The notes: a model not told the origin generated them from the sequence alone. DNA of 64,000 bases from Anomaloglossus baeobatrachus (GCF_048569485.1 NC_134356.1:470447393-470511392); one strand, 5' to 3'. Counted from the first letter of the stretch, positions 1 through 11,917 are shown. A program made the numbers and translations.

Positions 1-678
1 AATGCCCTCAAAAACCTTGAACACTACTGATGTCAGACTTGCTGGATAGTAGTTAGCAGGATTGGTACCACATTAGCTATTCTTCAATCCTGAGGCACCA
101 ACCCTGTTACAAGAGAGTCTAAGAAGATTAAAATACAGCGGTCTGTCAATTACTGAGCTCAATTCCCTCAAAATCCATGGATGAATACCATCTTTCCAGG
201 TAATTTGTCAATGTTTAATTTACTCAGACACAGGTGTACTTCTTGTGTTAAATTAGTTATATTGGTGGGGACTTTGATTTTTGCCTTGTTGAATGATCCC
301 TTGTACAGTCTGTTCCTTTGTGAACTTGGATGAGAAGTGCCAGTTTAATATCTCAGCCTTTTCTATATCCTCTATAATGATCCTGTTATAATCTTTTATG
401 GGGCCAATAACATTTATTTTTTCCTTTTAGTATTGATGTATTTATAAACAATTTTTGTGTTTATTTTAATGGCTTTGGTGACTTTTGTTTTAGTAGCTAA
501 TTTTGCTAATTTGATTTCTTTTTCACATTTCCAATTGAGAATTTTATAATGCTATTTCTATATTCTCAGTCTTCAAGATTTTGAATGCCCTTTGTTTGTG
601 TTTTATTATACTTTGTACTGTATTATTATCCAGAGGTTTCTTTTTATTCCTGGATATTTTATTACCAGAGGGTATAAG
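1..678 (-). mobile_element. CR1/L2-type LINE remnant, reverse transcriptase part
   Basis: The minus-strand translation near 80-190 gives KDGIHPWILRELSSVID, the conserved block of CR1/L2 reverse transcriptases (usual form GPDGIHPRVLKEL). A block resembling NYYPASLTSVVFKVFEGI, equivalent to NYRPVSLTSV, lies at about 1-60. Residues like AEILNWHFSSKFT at about 290-360 match the AEVLNxxFASVFT block. Several stops and shifts show an old inactive copy. It is the downstream half of the element whose endonuclease half lies at 12514-15560; the Gypsy element at 679 separates them. Confidence 0.75.
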
Positions 679-1276
679 TGTAACAGTGTGTCCCTCCCCC
701 ACCTTTGCTCATGGTGTAATAGTCTCTCTCCTTGACTGTCCTGTATGTACTACTGGTGGGGGATTGTTTGTTCTTCTCAGCATGGGACTTCTCCAATCCA
801 CAACTTGGTAAACAGAACAGAGCCAGGAGTCTAAAGTACATTCATGTATCAGGTGTCCAGGCGGAGTTGGACTCTTCTGCCCACCTAAGGGGCTGATCCC
901 AGGAGAGAAGAACAATGAGACCCATGTTAGTTTGGTTAGTTGGATCTCGGCTGGAGAAGGACTAGGATCTATTGCTGAGGCTGGATCATAGAGCCTGTGT
1001 ATGGACTGCCACAGATTGGAGATCAGTGGCCACGTGGGATTGCGTTTTGTTGTTCACCCTGTTGGATTCAAGGAACTCATATAAGGACCATTGCCATATT
1101 TTCCCTGGCGTTGGAATACCGGGAGGCGCCCCTGGATCTTTTGTTTTGTTGTGGACTTCTTGCAGACTTTAAGGATTTATATTTGTTTGGTGCTTTATCT
1201 TTGTAGTTCCAATAAAGCCCTTTGGATTGTTCCTTGGCCTGGCGTCCCTTACTGCTCTGCCGCATTCCCCGTCACA
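679..1276 (+). repeat. 5' LTR of the Gypsy element
   Basis: This 598-bp repeat starts TGTAACAG and ends GTCACA. It matches 11918-12513 along its whole length. A TATA-like ATATAAGG lies at about 1079-1086 and a poly(A) signal AATAAA at 1211-1216, as expected for U3-R-U5 order. Confidence 0.93.
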
Positions 1277-1300
1277 AACTGGTTGGCAGCGGCGGGATCA
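1277..1300 (+). promoter_or_regulatory. primer-binding-site region of the Gypsy element
   Basis: The bases immediately after the 5' LTR read TGGTTGGCAGCGGCGGG. The TGG start next to the LTR end is the usual position of the minus-strand primer-binding site. The matching tRNA was not identified. Confidence 0.45.
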
Positions 1301-1310
1301 GAGCAGAAAG

Positions 1311-2623
1311 AATGGAGGACAACGGCACATTAACATCTGGAATCAGAACCTCAGAGTACAAGAACTGGACTGTGGGGAGCCTACAAAAAAAAGGCCCGTG
1401 AATTAGGAGTCGGCTACAAAGGACTCTCTAAGGAGCAACTAATTGAGACATTGGAAAATGCTTGCCTGCAAGATGGCACCGAGGAAGGATTTCCACAGCA
1501 ACGGGAGGAAAGACGGGAGCTGGAGGTAAATACCCAAAAAAGTCAATGGGTTGTGTGGTATGAGGAGGAGATGGCACTGCTTGGATGAGGCCACCATAGA
1601 AGATAAGAGGGAGGCCATTCGCAGAGCTCAAGAAAGGGCAGCATTGCTGGAGAGGAGGCTTGCTGTGGAAGCAGCTAGAGGCTCCAGAAAAACTGTAACC
1701 ACAGCACCCACTATGAGGGAATTCTCCAGAGTGTCCCGCAAGGAGTTTAAGCCATTTAATGAAGCTGCAGGTGACATTGAGGGCTTCTTCCAGGACTTTG
1801 AGCATCAGTGCCGATTAATGGAAGTCCCAGAAAGAGAGCGAGTCAGACACCTGGTGGGCCTCTTGGAGGGTGGAGCTGCCGACACCTATAGAGCTATGGA
1901 CTCTCAGTGGAATTGTGAGAATAGGGAGATAAAACAGACCATTCTAGAACATTATGCCGTGACCCCAGATACTTATAGGACTCAGTTTTGTACTTTAGCC
2001 TGTGATGGGGAAGTGTCTTTCAAGATGTATGCCCACAGACTGAAACAAGTATGCCATCGCTGGCTGGAGGGAGAGGGGGCCTTAACTTGGGAGACCTTCC
2101 TCCAGGTCATCCTGAAAGAGCAGTTCTATGCCAGGTGCCCTGCTGAAATCAGGGAATGGGTGCGTGAGAGGAGACCAGAGACAGTGGAACAAGCTGCTGC
2201 TCTAGCTGATGAGCTTCTCACCATCAAGCCTCAATGGAAAAGGCTACTAGTCAGTGAGAAAAAAAAACTACCAGCTCCCCAACACCAGTGGTCCCTTGTC
2301 CTTTGGCCTCCAATGTTCACCGTCCCATTACACTACCAACACATGGCGGACCCCGTGTGAATGTGCCTCCTACTACTCCTGCCTCCTCTTTGGGAGTACG
2401 ATGTGGAGAAAGACTCATAGAACGTAGATGTTATGGATGTGGGCAGCTGGGTCATCTGCAAGCTCACTGTCCAGGTGTTCGGAGGCAAAACAGTTACAGT
2501 CCCCCTTTGCCTGTCCATTATCTACAGACAACCTCACCAGGAGAAGAGCTGGATTCACTCCCTGCTGATTCGACAAAAGACTCTGATATGTTGACTTCCC
2601 TACCAGGAGTCTATGGGGTGTGA
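1311..2623 (+). pseudogene. Gypsy gag region with CCHC zinc knuckle (fossil)
   Basis: The coding stretch begins just after the primer-binding site. It includes a capsid-like segment with FNEAAGDIEGFFQDFEHQCR and WVRERRPETVEQAAALADEL (1730-2230), typical of the SCAN/retrotransposon gag fold of Gypsy elements. A nucleocapsid knuckle CYGCGQLGHLQAHC follows at about 2432-2473. It is broken and not translatable as one product. Confidence 0.85.
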
Positions 2624-2674
2624 GCCACAGCCGCCTGTTCTTCTGATCTTCAGCATAAACATCTACAGGAGGTC

Positions 2675-2932
2675 GTGCTGGATGGCCAAAAAGTTGTTAG
2701 CTTTCATGACACTGGGGCTTTTCTCACCATCGCAGATCCCCGAGTAATTCAATCAGAAGCAATGCAAAACGGACCAGGAATTGCCATTGAATTGGCTGGA
2801 GGTACTCAAAGATACATTCCAAGAGCGAGTGTGACCCTGGATTATGGTTTTGGGGCAAAACAATGCATGATTGGTGTGATGAGCAGCCTTCCTGCAGACA
2901 TTCTTCTAGGGAATGATGTGGGGAATCTTTAA
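2675..2932 (+). pseudogene. Gypsy aspartic protease region (fossil)
   Basis: The translation contains VVSFHDTGAFLTIADP, where DTGA is the active-site motif of retropepsins, and ends in ADILLGNDVGNL, equivalent to the ILLGxDLL block. It lies between gag and integrase, as in related elements. Confidence 0.8.
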
Positions 2933-2983
2933 TGCCACTTTGTCGGTGCGATAACCAGAAGTCAAGCCAAAAGACCAGCAGAT

Positions 2984-4479
2984 GTGGACGTGTTCAACCC
3001 ATCAATGGAAATGAGGCCACCCGAACTGCCGTCACAGCCGGTGAGCGATTCTTCTTGTGGGTCTCATATGAATGTCACTTGGGATAAAGTTCAGTTTAGA
3101 CAAGAGGTAGAGACTGACCCCACCCTGGCTAGCTTTAGAGCTCGGGCTGAAGTAGGGCAGTTAGGAGAAAATGGGGAAAAAATTATCACAGAAAATGGAC
3201 TTCTATATCGGGTTACCAATGCTGACTCCCTAGATAAACCCTGGACTTATAGTAAACAGCTGATTGTTCCTCAGAAATACAGAGTTTCCCTATTACACCT
3301 TGCTCATGACATTCCTACTGCCGGCCATCAAGTGGAAACCCGCACCAAGAGACGATTGACTCAAATTTTCTATTGGCCTTGAATTTCTCAAGCAGTGGCG
3401 CATTTCTGCCAAACTTGCGACATATGTCAGCATAGAGGGCGACCCGGAGATCACCCAAAGGCACCCTTGCAACCACTGCCTATCATAGAAGAACCCCTTC
3501 AAAGAGTAGCTGTCGATATCATTGGACCTCTGGCTAAACCAAGTAAATCTGGAAAGCAGTACATTCTCACTGTTGTGGACTACACCAACCGATATCCAGA
3601 ATCCGTGGCCTTGTCAAGTATTTCTGCAGCCAAGGTGGCCGAGGCCTTTGTTACCATTTTCACCCAAGTAGAATTCCCAAGTGAAAGCTTATCGGACCAA
3701 GGCTCCCAGTTCATATCAGAGTTGGTGCAGTGTCTGTGGCACACCTGTGGAGTACGAGCAATTCGAACTACAGCATACCATCCTCAAACCAATGGACTTT
3801 GTGAACGGTTTAATCAAACACTGAAAAATATGCTAAGGACCTTCACTGACAGAGATTCCGACTGGGAGAAGTACCTACCCCATCTCCTGTTCGCCTATCG
3901 GGAAGTTCCCCAGGAGTCCACTGGGTTTTCCCCCTTTGAACTACTCTATGGAAGAAAGGTCAGAGGACCCTTAACTCTGCTAAAGGAATATTGGGAGGGG
4001 CAAGTTGAAGATACAGGAACCCCTCTTGTTCCATATGTCCTCAAGCTTCAGGAAACCCTGGCTCAACTTGCTAGTTTGGCTCAGGATCATGTGTGGATGG
4101 CTCAAACCAGACAGAAGACATGGTATGACCGCAAAGCACGCTATCGAGAATTTGTAGAGGGACAAGTCTTAATGATTGTTCCCCATCGGCAAAATAAACT
4201 CCAGGCAACATGGGAGGGTCCCTTCCGGGTTCTCAGAAAACTAAACGACACCAATTACCTTCTTGCTCTAGATGATCAGGGTCTAAGACAAAGGACTGTC
4301 CATGTGAATATGATTAAGGAGTACCATGACCAGACATTACCTATGATAGCAAGCTGTCGGCTGGCTTCAGAAGATGGTGAGGATGCGGACCCATTACCTG
4401 ATCTTGTTGAAGCAGCCAGAGCCCCATCCACTGTGGAACAGGTTCCTCTGAGAGATCACTTAGATTCCTTACAAAAAAA
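2984..4479 (+). pseudogene. Gypsy integrase region (fossil)
   Basis: The order is an HHCC zinc domain (HDIPTAGH with CQTCDICQ, 3300-3432), an RNase-H-fold core with D in VAVDIIGPL (about 3515), D in LSDQGSQF (about 3697) and E in GLCERFNQTL (about 3805), and a C-terminal segment with a GPFRVLRKL block (about 4217). These match Gypsy integrases. The reading ends where the DIRS element at 4480 begins. Its place upstream of reverse transcriptase is the notable point. Confidence 0.9.
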
Positions 4480-4519
4480 GAAGAGAATTTTGTTTACTTA
4501 CCGTAAATTCCTTTTCTTC

Positions 4520-4660
4520 TAGCTCCTATTGGGAGACCCAGACAAATGGGGTGTATAGCTTCTGCCTCCGGAGGCCACACAAAGTATTACACTTTAAAAA
4601 GTGTAACCCCTCCCCTCTGCCTATACACCCTCCCGTGGATCACGGGCTCCTCAGTTTTGG
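4520..4660 (+). repeat. left inverted terminal repeat, DIRS A
   Basis: This region is the reverse complement of about 10335-10470. Shared landmarks are TTGGGAGACCCAGACAA, GCCTCCGGAGG, the ACTTT..AAAGTG hairpin and the CCCGTGGATCACGGG palindrome. The first 40 bases of the element (4480-4519) lie outside the repeat and are specific to this end. Confidence 0.9.
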
Positions 4661-4818
4661 TGCAAAAGCAGGAAGGAGAAGACTTATGAATTGGTATAGG
4701 GTAAATTCAATCCGAAGGATGGTCGGAGAACTGAACCATGAACCAAAAGAACAATTCAACATGAACAACATGTGTACACAAAAGAACAACCAGCCCGAAG
4801 GGAACAGGGGCGGGTGCT

Positions 4819-4914
4819 GGGTCTCCCAATAGGAGTTAGAAGAAAAGGAATTTACAGTAAGTAAACAAAATTCCCTTCTTCTTTGTCGCTCCATTGGGAG
4901 ACCCAGACAATTGG
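4819..4914 (+). repeat. internal complementary region, DIRS A
   Basis: This region is the complement of the left end (GGAATTTACAGTAAGTAAAC) followed directly by the complement of the right end (TTCTTTGTCGCTCCATTGGG). This composite is the template thought to allow circular cDNA formation in DIRS elements. Confidence 0.9.
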
Positions 4915-4983
4915 GACGTCCAAAAGCAGTCCCTGGGTGGGTAAAAGAATACCTCAATAAAAAGAGCCGAAACGGCCCTCCTC

Positions 4984-6147
4984 TTACAGATGGGCAAACG
5001 CCGCCTGAAGGACTCGCCTACCTAGACTGGCGTCTGCCGAAGCATAGGTATGCACTTGATAGTGCTTCGTGAAAGTGTGCAGACTAGACCACGTCGCTGC
5101 CTGACACACCTGCTGAGCCGTAGCCTGGTGCCGCAACGCCCAGGACGCACCCACGGCTCTGGTAGAATGTGCTTTCAGCCCTGAAGGAAGCGGAAGCCCA
5201 GAAGAACGGTAGGCTTCGAGAATCGGTTCCTTGATCCACCGAGCCAAGGTTGACTTGGAAGCCTGCGAACCCTTACGCTGGCCAGCGACAAGGACAAAGA
5301 GCGCATCTGAACGACGCAGGGGTGCCGTGCGAGACACGTAGAGCCGGAGTGCTCTCACCAGATCCAAAGAGTGCAAATCCTTTTCACATTGGTGAATTGG
5401 ATTAGGGCAAAATGAAGGTAAGGAGATATCCTGATTGAGATGAAAAGTAGATACCACCTTAGGGAGAAATTCCGGAACCGGACGCAGAACCACCTTATCC
5501 TGGTGAAACACCAGGAAGGGGGCTTTGCATGATAGCGCTGCAAGCTCAGACACTCTCCGGAGTGATGTAATTGCCACTAGAAAGGCCACCTTTTGCGAAA
5601 GACGTGATAAAGAGACATCCCGCAGCGGCTCGAAAGGTGGTTTCTGAAGAGCCGTTAGTACCCTGTTAAGATCCCAGGGTTCCAGCGGACGCTTGTAAGG
5701 TGGGACTATGTGGCAAACTCCCTGCAGGAACGTGCGGACCTGCGGAAGCCTGGCTAGACGCTTTTGAAAAAATATGGAGAGCGCCGATACTTGGCCCTTG
5801 AGAGAGCTGAGTGACAAACCCTTGTCCATTCCGGATTGGAGGAATGAAAGAAAAGTGGGTAAGGCAAACGGCCATGGAGAGAAACCGTTATCAGAGCACC
5901 AGGATAAGAAGATTTGCCAAGACCTGTAATAGATCTTGGCGGACGTTGGCTTCCTGGCTTGTCTCATGGTGGCAATGACATCCTGAGATAACCCTGAAGA
6001 CGCTAGGAGCCAGGACTCAATGGCCACACAGTCAGGTTGAGGGCCACAGAATTCAGATGGAAAAATGGCCCTTGTGACAGCAAGTCTGGGCGGTCTGGAA
6101 GCGCCCACGGCTGACCCACCGTGAGATGCCACAGATCCGGGTACCAT
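4984..6147 (-). pseudogene. tyrosine recombinase frame, DIRS A (fossil)
   Basis: The frame carries all catalytic landmarks of DIRS tyrosine recombinases: the first Arg in TSLRRVSELAALS, the HSTRAVGASW box (His-x-x-Arg) and the Tyr in TFTKHYQVHTY. An N-terminal core-binding part starts near CVAIESWLLASSGLSQDVI. The domain is about 350 residues, the usual size. Its frame overlaps the end of the RT/RNase H frame. Confidence 0.9.
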
Positions 6148-8146
6148 GACCGCCTCGGCCAGTCTGGAGCGACGAGAATGGCGCGACGGCAGTCAGACCT
6201 GATCTTGCGTAACACTCTGAGCAGCATCGCCAAAGGAGGAAACACATAAGGCAGTCGGAACTGCAACCAGTCCTGAACTAACGCATCCGCCGCCAGAGCT
6301 CTGTGATCCTGAGACCGTGCCATGAATGCCGGGACTTTGTTGTTGTGCCGTGACGCCATGAGATCGACGTCCGGCGTTCCCCAGCAGCGACAGATCTCTC
6401 GAAACACTTCTGGGTGCAGAGACCATTCCCCCGCATCCATGCCCTGACGACTGAGAAAATCTGCTTCCCAGTTTTCTACGCCCGGGATGTGAACTGCGGA
6501 GATGGTGGAGGCTGTGGCTTCCACCCACTGCAGAATCCGCCGGACTTCCTGGAAGGCTTGACGACTGCGAGTGCCGCCTTGGTGGTTGATGTATGCGACG
6601 GCAGTGGCGTTGTCCGACTGGATACGGATCTGCCTGCCCTCCAGCCACCGCTGAAAAGCCAATAGGGCTAGATACACTGCCCTTATTTCCAGAACATTGA
6701 TCTGAAGGGAAGACTATCGGAGTCCAGGTTCCCTGAGCCCTGTGGTGGAGAAAAACCACTCCCCACCCTGACAGGCTCGCGTCCGTGGTGACCACAGCCC
6801 AGGTTAGGGGTAGGAAGGATTTTCCCTGCGATAGAGAATTGGGAAGGAGCCACCACTGAAGTGACGTCTTGGTTGCAAGGGAAAGAGAGACGTTCCTGTC
6901 GAGGGAAGCCGACCTCCTGTCCCATTTGCGGAGAATGTCCCATTGGAGCTGCCGTAGATGGAATTGCGCGAACGGCACTGCCTCCATTGCTGCCACCATC
7001 TTCCCCAGGAAGTGCATGAGGCGCCTTAAGGGGTGTGACTGACTCCGAAGAAGTGATTGCACCCCTGCCTGCAGAGAAAGCTGTTTGTCTCGCGGTAGCT
7101 TGACTACCGCTGACTGTGTATGAAACTCCATCCCGAGGTAAGTCAGTGATTGGGTCGGTGTCAACTTGGATTTTGGGAAGTTGATGATCCACCCGAACTG
7201 CTGGAGAGTCGTCAGAGCGACTGTAAGGCTGTGTTGACACACCACCCGAGAAGGGGCCCTGACTAGGAGATCGTCTAGGTAGGGAATCGCCGAGTGGCCC
7301 TGAGAGTGTAGGACCGCCACGACGGATGCCATGACTTTGGTGAAAACCCGTGGGGCTGTCGCCAGGCCGAAAGGCAATGCCACAAACTGAAGGTGTTCGT
7401 CCCTGATGGCGAAACGCAAGAAGCGTTGATGTTCGGGTGCGATCGGCACGTGGAGATAAGCATCTTTGATGTCGATCGATGCTAGGAAGTCTCCTTGTGA
7501 CATCGAGGCGATGACCGAGCGGGAGAGATTCCATCCAAAACCGTCTGGTTCTCACGTGTCTGTTGAGCAGTTTGAGGTCCAGAACGGGACGGAATGATCC
7601 GTCCTTTTTTGGCACCACGAACAAGTTGGAGTAAAAGCCGCGACCACGTTCCTGAAGGGGAACGGGGGTCACAACTCCTTCTGTCTTCAGAGCGTCCACC
7701 GCCTGAAAGAGTGCGTCGGCCTGAGCGGGGGGCGGAGAGGTTCTGAAGAAACGAGCCGCAGGACGGGAGCTGAACTCTATTCTGTAACCGTGAGACAGAA
7801 TGTCTCTCACCCATTGGTCTTGAACATGTGGCCACCAGGCGTCGCCAAAGCGGGAGAGCCTGCCACCGACCGAGGATGCGGTTAGGGGATGCAGAGAGTC
7901 ATGAGGCCGCCTTGGAGGCAGTGCCTCCTGCGGCCTTTTGGGGGCGTGACTTGGACCGCCACGCATAGGAGTTCCTCTGGCCTTTCTCCTGCCTGCTGGA
8001 CGAAGAGGATTGGGGCTTGGCGGAGGGACGAAAGGACCGAAACCTCGATTATATTTTCCGTTGTTGAGGTCTCTTAGGTCTGGACTGGGGTAAGGAGGAG
8101 TCCTTTCCCTTGGATTCCTTAATAATCTCATCCAATCGTTCGCCAA
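6003..8146 (-). pseudogene. RT, RNase H and methyltransferase-like region, DIRS A (fossil)
   Basis: Blocks in order are LFVVPKKDGSFRPVLDLKLL, LASIDIKDAYLHVPI, PYLDDLLV (YxDD catalytic motif), the RNase H start VTTDASLSGWGVVF, IRIQSDNATAVAYINHQGG and HIPGVENWEADFLSR. The last segment, VDLMASRHNNKVPAF to VAPDWPRRSWYPDL, resembles the adenine-methyltransferase-like domain known in DIRS pol proteins. It has a few breaks. Confidence 0.88.
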
Positions 8147-9453
8147 ACAAGCGTTCGCCAGAAAACGGCAAACCGGTTAAGAACCTCTTGGAGGCAGAGT
8201 CTGCCTTCCATTCGCGCAGCCACATGGCCCGGCGGACTGCCACAGAGTTAGCGGATGCCACAGCTGTACGGCTACCCGAGTCTAGAACTGCGTTCATGGC
8301 GTAGGAAGAAAAAGCTGACGCTTGAGAAGTCAAAGACGCAACTTGCGGAGCAGAATTACGTGACAGCATTAATCTCAGTCAGACAAGCCGAGATAGCTTG
8401 GAGTGCCCACGCGGCTGCAAAGGCCGGGGCAAAGGACGCGCCCGTGGCCTCAAAGATGGACTTCACCAGGAGCTCTGCCTGTCAGTGGCATCCTTTAGCG
8501 ATGAGCCATCTGCCACCGATACCACAGATCTAGCCGCCAATCTAGAGACTGGAGGATCCACCTTGGGACATTGAGCCCACCCCTTAACGACTTCAGCGGG
8601 GAAGGGGTAACGCGTGTCAGTGAGGCGCTTAGTAAAGCGCTTGTCCGGAACCGCTCTGGGCTTCTGGACAGCGTCTCTGAAGTTAGAGTGATCGAAGAAC
8701 GCACTACGTGTACGTTTGGGGAACCGAAACTGGTGTTTCTCCTGCTGAGACGCCGACTCCTCCACAGTAGGAGGCGGGGGAGAGAGATCCAACACCTGGT
8801 TGATGGACGAGATAAGATCATTCACTAATGCGTCCCCCTCAGGTGTATCAAGGTTAAGGGCAACGTCAGGGTCAGAACCCTGAGCTGCGACGTCCGCCTC
8901 GTCCTCCAGAGAGTCCTCAAGCTGGGAACCCGAGCAGCGTGACGAAGTCGGGGAAGATTCCCAGCGAGCCCGCTTAGCCTGTCTAGGACTGTGGTCCTGG
9001 CAGGAGTCCTCCGCGTGGGACCTAGGGCCCAACCTGGGAGCGCGCTGCGGCTCAGACCGAGAGGGGCCTGGAGGTGATGATCCAAAAGGGGCCGGGGCCT
9101 GTGTAAGGACCGGTCTGGACTGCAAAGCTTCTAGCAGCTTGGCAGACCATTTGTCCATAGACTGAGCCATGGATTGTGAAAGTGACTCAGAGTTTCTCAG
9201 CAAAAGAGGAGAACTCTGTCCCTGGCGCCTGGACAGGGGGAGCAGGGGGGTCTACATGAGCCGAGGGGTCCACTAGTGACCGAGGCTCCGGCTGAGCAAG
9301 TGAAACAGGGGTCGAGCATTGCTCACAGTGAGGGTAGGTGGAACCCGCAGGTAACATAGCCCCACAAGAGGTACAGGCCGCAAAAAACCCCTGTGCCTTA
9401 ACAGCTTTGCTCCTTGTGGACGACATGCTGTTGTCTCCTAGGAGAATGATCAC
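8049..9453 (-). pseudogene. gag-like ORF, DIRS A (fossil)
   Basis: The N-terminus has a Cys-rich motif FFAACTSCGAMLPAGSTYPH followed by CEQC, resembling a small zinc ribbon, then a Ser/Pro-rich acidic linker. The C-terminal half contains FPKRTRSAFFDHSNFRDAV and GERLFGERLDEIIKESKGK. It matches the intact gag-like ORFs of the copies at 20400 and 43131. It is broken in a few places. Confidence 0.8.
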
Positions 9454-9479
9454 TGAGGGTATATGGGCAAAAAACAGGG

Positions 9480-10334
9480 TATACAGCCCGACCGAACAGA
9501 AATATATATATATATAAATACGTATCTATTCTGGCACCCTGGGGGGGACCAGCACCGGGTGACCGGTGTGGCTTACCGACCGGTGTGTGCCTCCAGATTC
9601 CCAGCTTTAGGTCCCCTGGAGCTGCAGAGCTGTTCCTGAGAATCCTCCACCGGCAGAATGCCCAAAAAATGGCTGCCGGAGATCTCAGGGGAGGAGTGGA
9701 GCCGTGGGCGGCGCCAGGAAAGTGCGGGAATCTGGGGTCCCCACAGTGATCAGTGAGGGGGGAGGAAACATGCAGGATGCTCGAGCCCTCACATCCGACG
9801 TCAGGTCGGCAGTCCGGCCCTTACCCCTGACAGGCAGGCCCGGGGGCAGGATTTTTGCGACTAGGCCGCGATGAAGCCGGGGACTAAATTTGAGACCGCT
9901 CCCGACAAGCAGGCACGGTCAGCGCGGAAGTCCGCCGGCCTTCTCAATTCAGCAGCTGCCGCAGCGTCCGGAAAGAAGGTGCGCTCCTGCATATTCCCCA
10001 ATGGGGACACAGAGTACCTTAGAGTTGCAGGGCCCGGTCCCTGAGGTTGAATAGACTCCGGTCCGGCAGATTCCCACAGGGGCTGCGGAGGGAGCACGGT
10101 CCCAGCAAATGGCTGACCGTTCAAGATCCCACTTCTCCCAGAGCCGCTAAGGGATGGTGAAGGAGACGGCATGCGGCTCCGGCCTTTGTACCCGCAATGG
10201 GTACCTCAACCATAACAACACCGCCGACGTAGTGGGGTGAGAAGGGAACATGCCGGGGGCCCTCTTTTCTTCCAACCGACATAACTAGTATGAGAATGCA
10301 TGAGTGGATGTGTGCCTCCTTCCACACAAAGCAT
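9480..10334 (-). other. GC-rich 5' leader of DIRS A
   Basis: This is untranslated sequence between the gag-like ORF and the right inverted repeat. A short AT repeat lies at 9502-9515. The same type of leader is found in copies B, D and E. No open frame is shared among copies. Confidence 0.6.
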
Positions 10335-10470
10335 AAAACTGAGGAGCCCGTGATCCACGGGAGGGTGTATAGGCAGAGGGGAGGGGTTACACTTTTTAAA
10401 GTGTAATACTTTGTGTGGCCTCCGGAGGAGGAAGCTATACACCCCAATTGTCTGGGTCTCCCAATGGAGC
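10335..10470 (-). repeat. right inverted terminal repeat, DIRS A
   Basis: This is the complement of 4520-4660 and is followed by the end-specific GCGACAAAGAA. This is the 5' end of the sense strand, so any promoter function would reside here or in the GC-rich leader 9480-10330. Confidence 0.9.
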
Positions 10471-10479
10471 GACAAAGAA

Positions 10480-11735
10480 ACAAATGCTGGGAGTGCTCCA
10501 TCAGAGACAGGCTGCTTTCTCATCCCGACCAGGTCGAACCACAATAACCCAACGTCATGTGGACACTCAGGGCATCCGTCCCATACAACGCGCTCCCTAC
10601 CGGGTAACAGAATCAGTTAAAAACACCATGCAGCATGAGCTGGAGGAGATGTTACAGCTTGGGGTGATTCAAGCCTCCCATCATCCTTGGGCCTCTCCTG
10701 TTGTGTTAGTACCCAAGAAAGATGGGAGTACTCTATTTTGTGTGGACTACAGACGACTAAATGACCATACCATCAGTGATGCTTACCCAATACCCCGCAT
10801 TGATGAACTTCTAGACCAGCTAGCTGGGGCACAATACGTCACTACCTTGGATCTCAGTAAGGGATACAGGCAAATTACCCTGACGGAGGAAGGTAGAGAA
10901 AGGTCGGCTTTTTTAACCCCCTTTGGTCTGTATGAATTTCTAAACATGCCTTTCGGAATGAAAAACACCCCTGCAACCTTTCAGAGAATGGTGGACCAGA
11001 TCCTCCGGGGGACGTGGCGACTTTGCTTGTGCCTACCTGGATGATATTGCCTTCTTCAGCCACACATGGGAGGAACATCTGAATCAAGTAGCTGTTGTTC
11101 TTGACCGGATTCTCGCAGCAGGCCTAACTATTCGACCTGATAAATTCCAATTGCGGATGGGTGAAGTCCAATACCTAGGGCATCGAGTAGGAGGAAAGTT
11201 ACGTCCTGAACCTGCCAAAATCCAGGCTATTAAAGACTGGCCTGTACTCCAAACTAAGAAACAAGTTATGGCTTTTTTGGGCACTGCCAGTTATTACCGA
11301 AAATTTCTCATTTCAGTTCTGTGGCCAATCCCCTAACAGACCTCACGAAGAAAACGATGCCCCGGCTGGTGATCTGGACTCCAGCCTGTGATGAGGCTTT
11401 TAACCGGCTGAAGGACGCCTTGGTCTGCGACCCTGTTCTGGCTGCTCCAGACTATAAGAGGAGATTCATTGTGCAGACGGCTGCCTCTTCTTATGGATTG
11501 GGAGCTGTACTCAGCCAGTTGAATGCAGCCGGGGAGGAGCACCCCATTGCCTACCTCGGCAGGAAACTAATGGACTGAGAAGTGGCTTATGCAACTATTG
11601 AGAAGGAATGTCTGGCTGTAGTATGGGCCCTTAGGAAACTAAGGCCGTATCTGTATGGACAAGAATTCACTGTGGTTACTGATCACAATCCACTCACCTG
11701 GCTGAACAGTCTCTGGGGATAATGGACGCTTACTA
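10480..11735 (+). pseudogene. Gypsy reverse transcriptase and RNase H region (fossil)
   Basis: Reverse transcriptase blocks are SPVVLVPKKDGS, VDYRRLNDHTI, TTLDLSKGYRQI, FGLYEFLNMPFGMKN, and then a YLDDI active-site region near 11040. After LGHRVGG and the FLGTASYYRKF connection come RNase H blocks, such as CDEAFNRLKDAL, a [14 protein letters not shown] segment and [10 protein letters not shown]. It resumes immediately after the DIRS element and runs close to the 3' LTR. It is broken at several places. Confidence 0.88.
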
Positions 11736-11917
11736 CGATGGAGCCTGGCTCTTCAACCCTATAACTTTACAATACAATATAGAAAGGGCAGCCAACACCA
11801 AAATGCAGATGGATTTTCCAGGCAAGAGGAGCCCTGAGTCAGGGTCGGCATGTTTACATGTACATGACAAACGACCTGTTGAGGTCACTAGTCCGTACAC
11901 AAATTGAAGGAAGGGGT

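Larger units (their letters stand above)
4480..10479 (-). mobile_element. DIRS element A, inside the Gypsy element
   Basis: This is a 6.0-kb tyrosine-recombinase retrotransposon. The ends are inverted repeats, and an internal complementary region near the 3' end (4819-4914) joins the complements of both ends. The sense strand is minus: gag-like ORF, RT/RNase H/methyltransferase, then recombinase. Both ends read GAA (4480-4482 and 10477-10479), the short overlap expected when DIRS circles integrate without target duplication. It belongs to the same subfamily as copy D. It is broken at a few places. Being inside the Gypsy element, it is younger. Confidence 0.95.

Noticed and set aside
581-1333. 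Several overlapping small open frames near the left side
   Set aside because: They lie in the LINE remnant and the Gypsy LTR, with no conserved protein blocks and shared by both LTR copies.
9502-9515. The short AT tract as a promoter TATA box for DIRS A
   Set aside because: It is a simple repeat inside the leader, not shared in position with the other copies.
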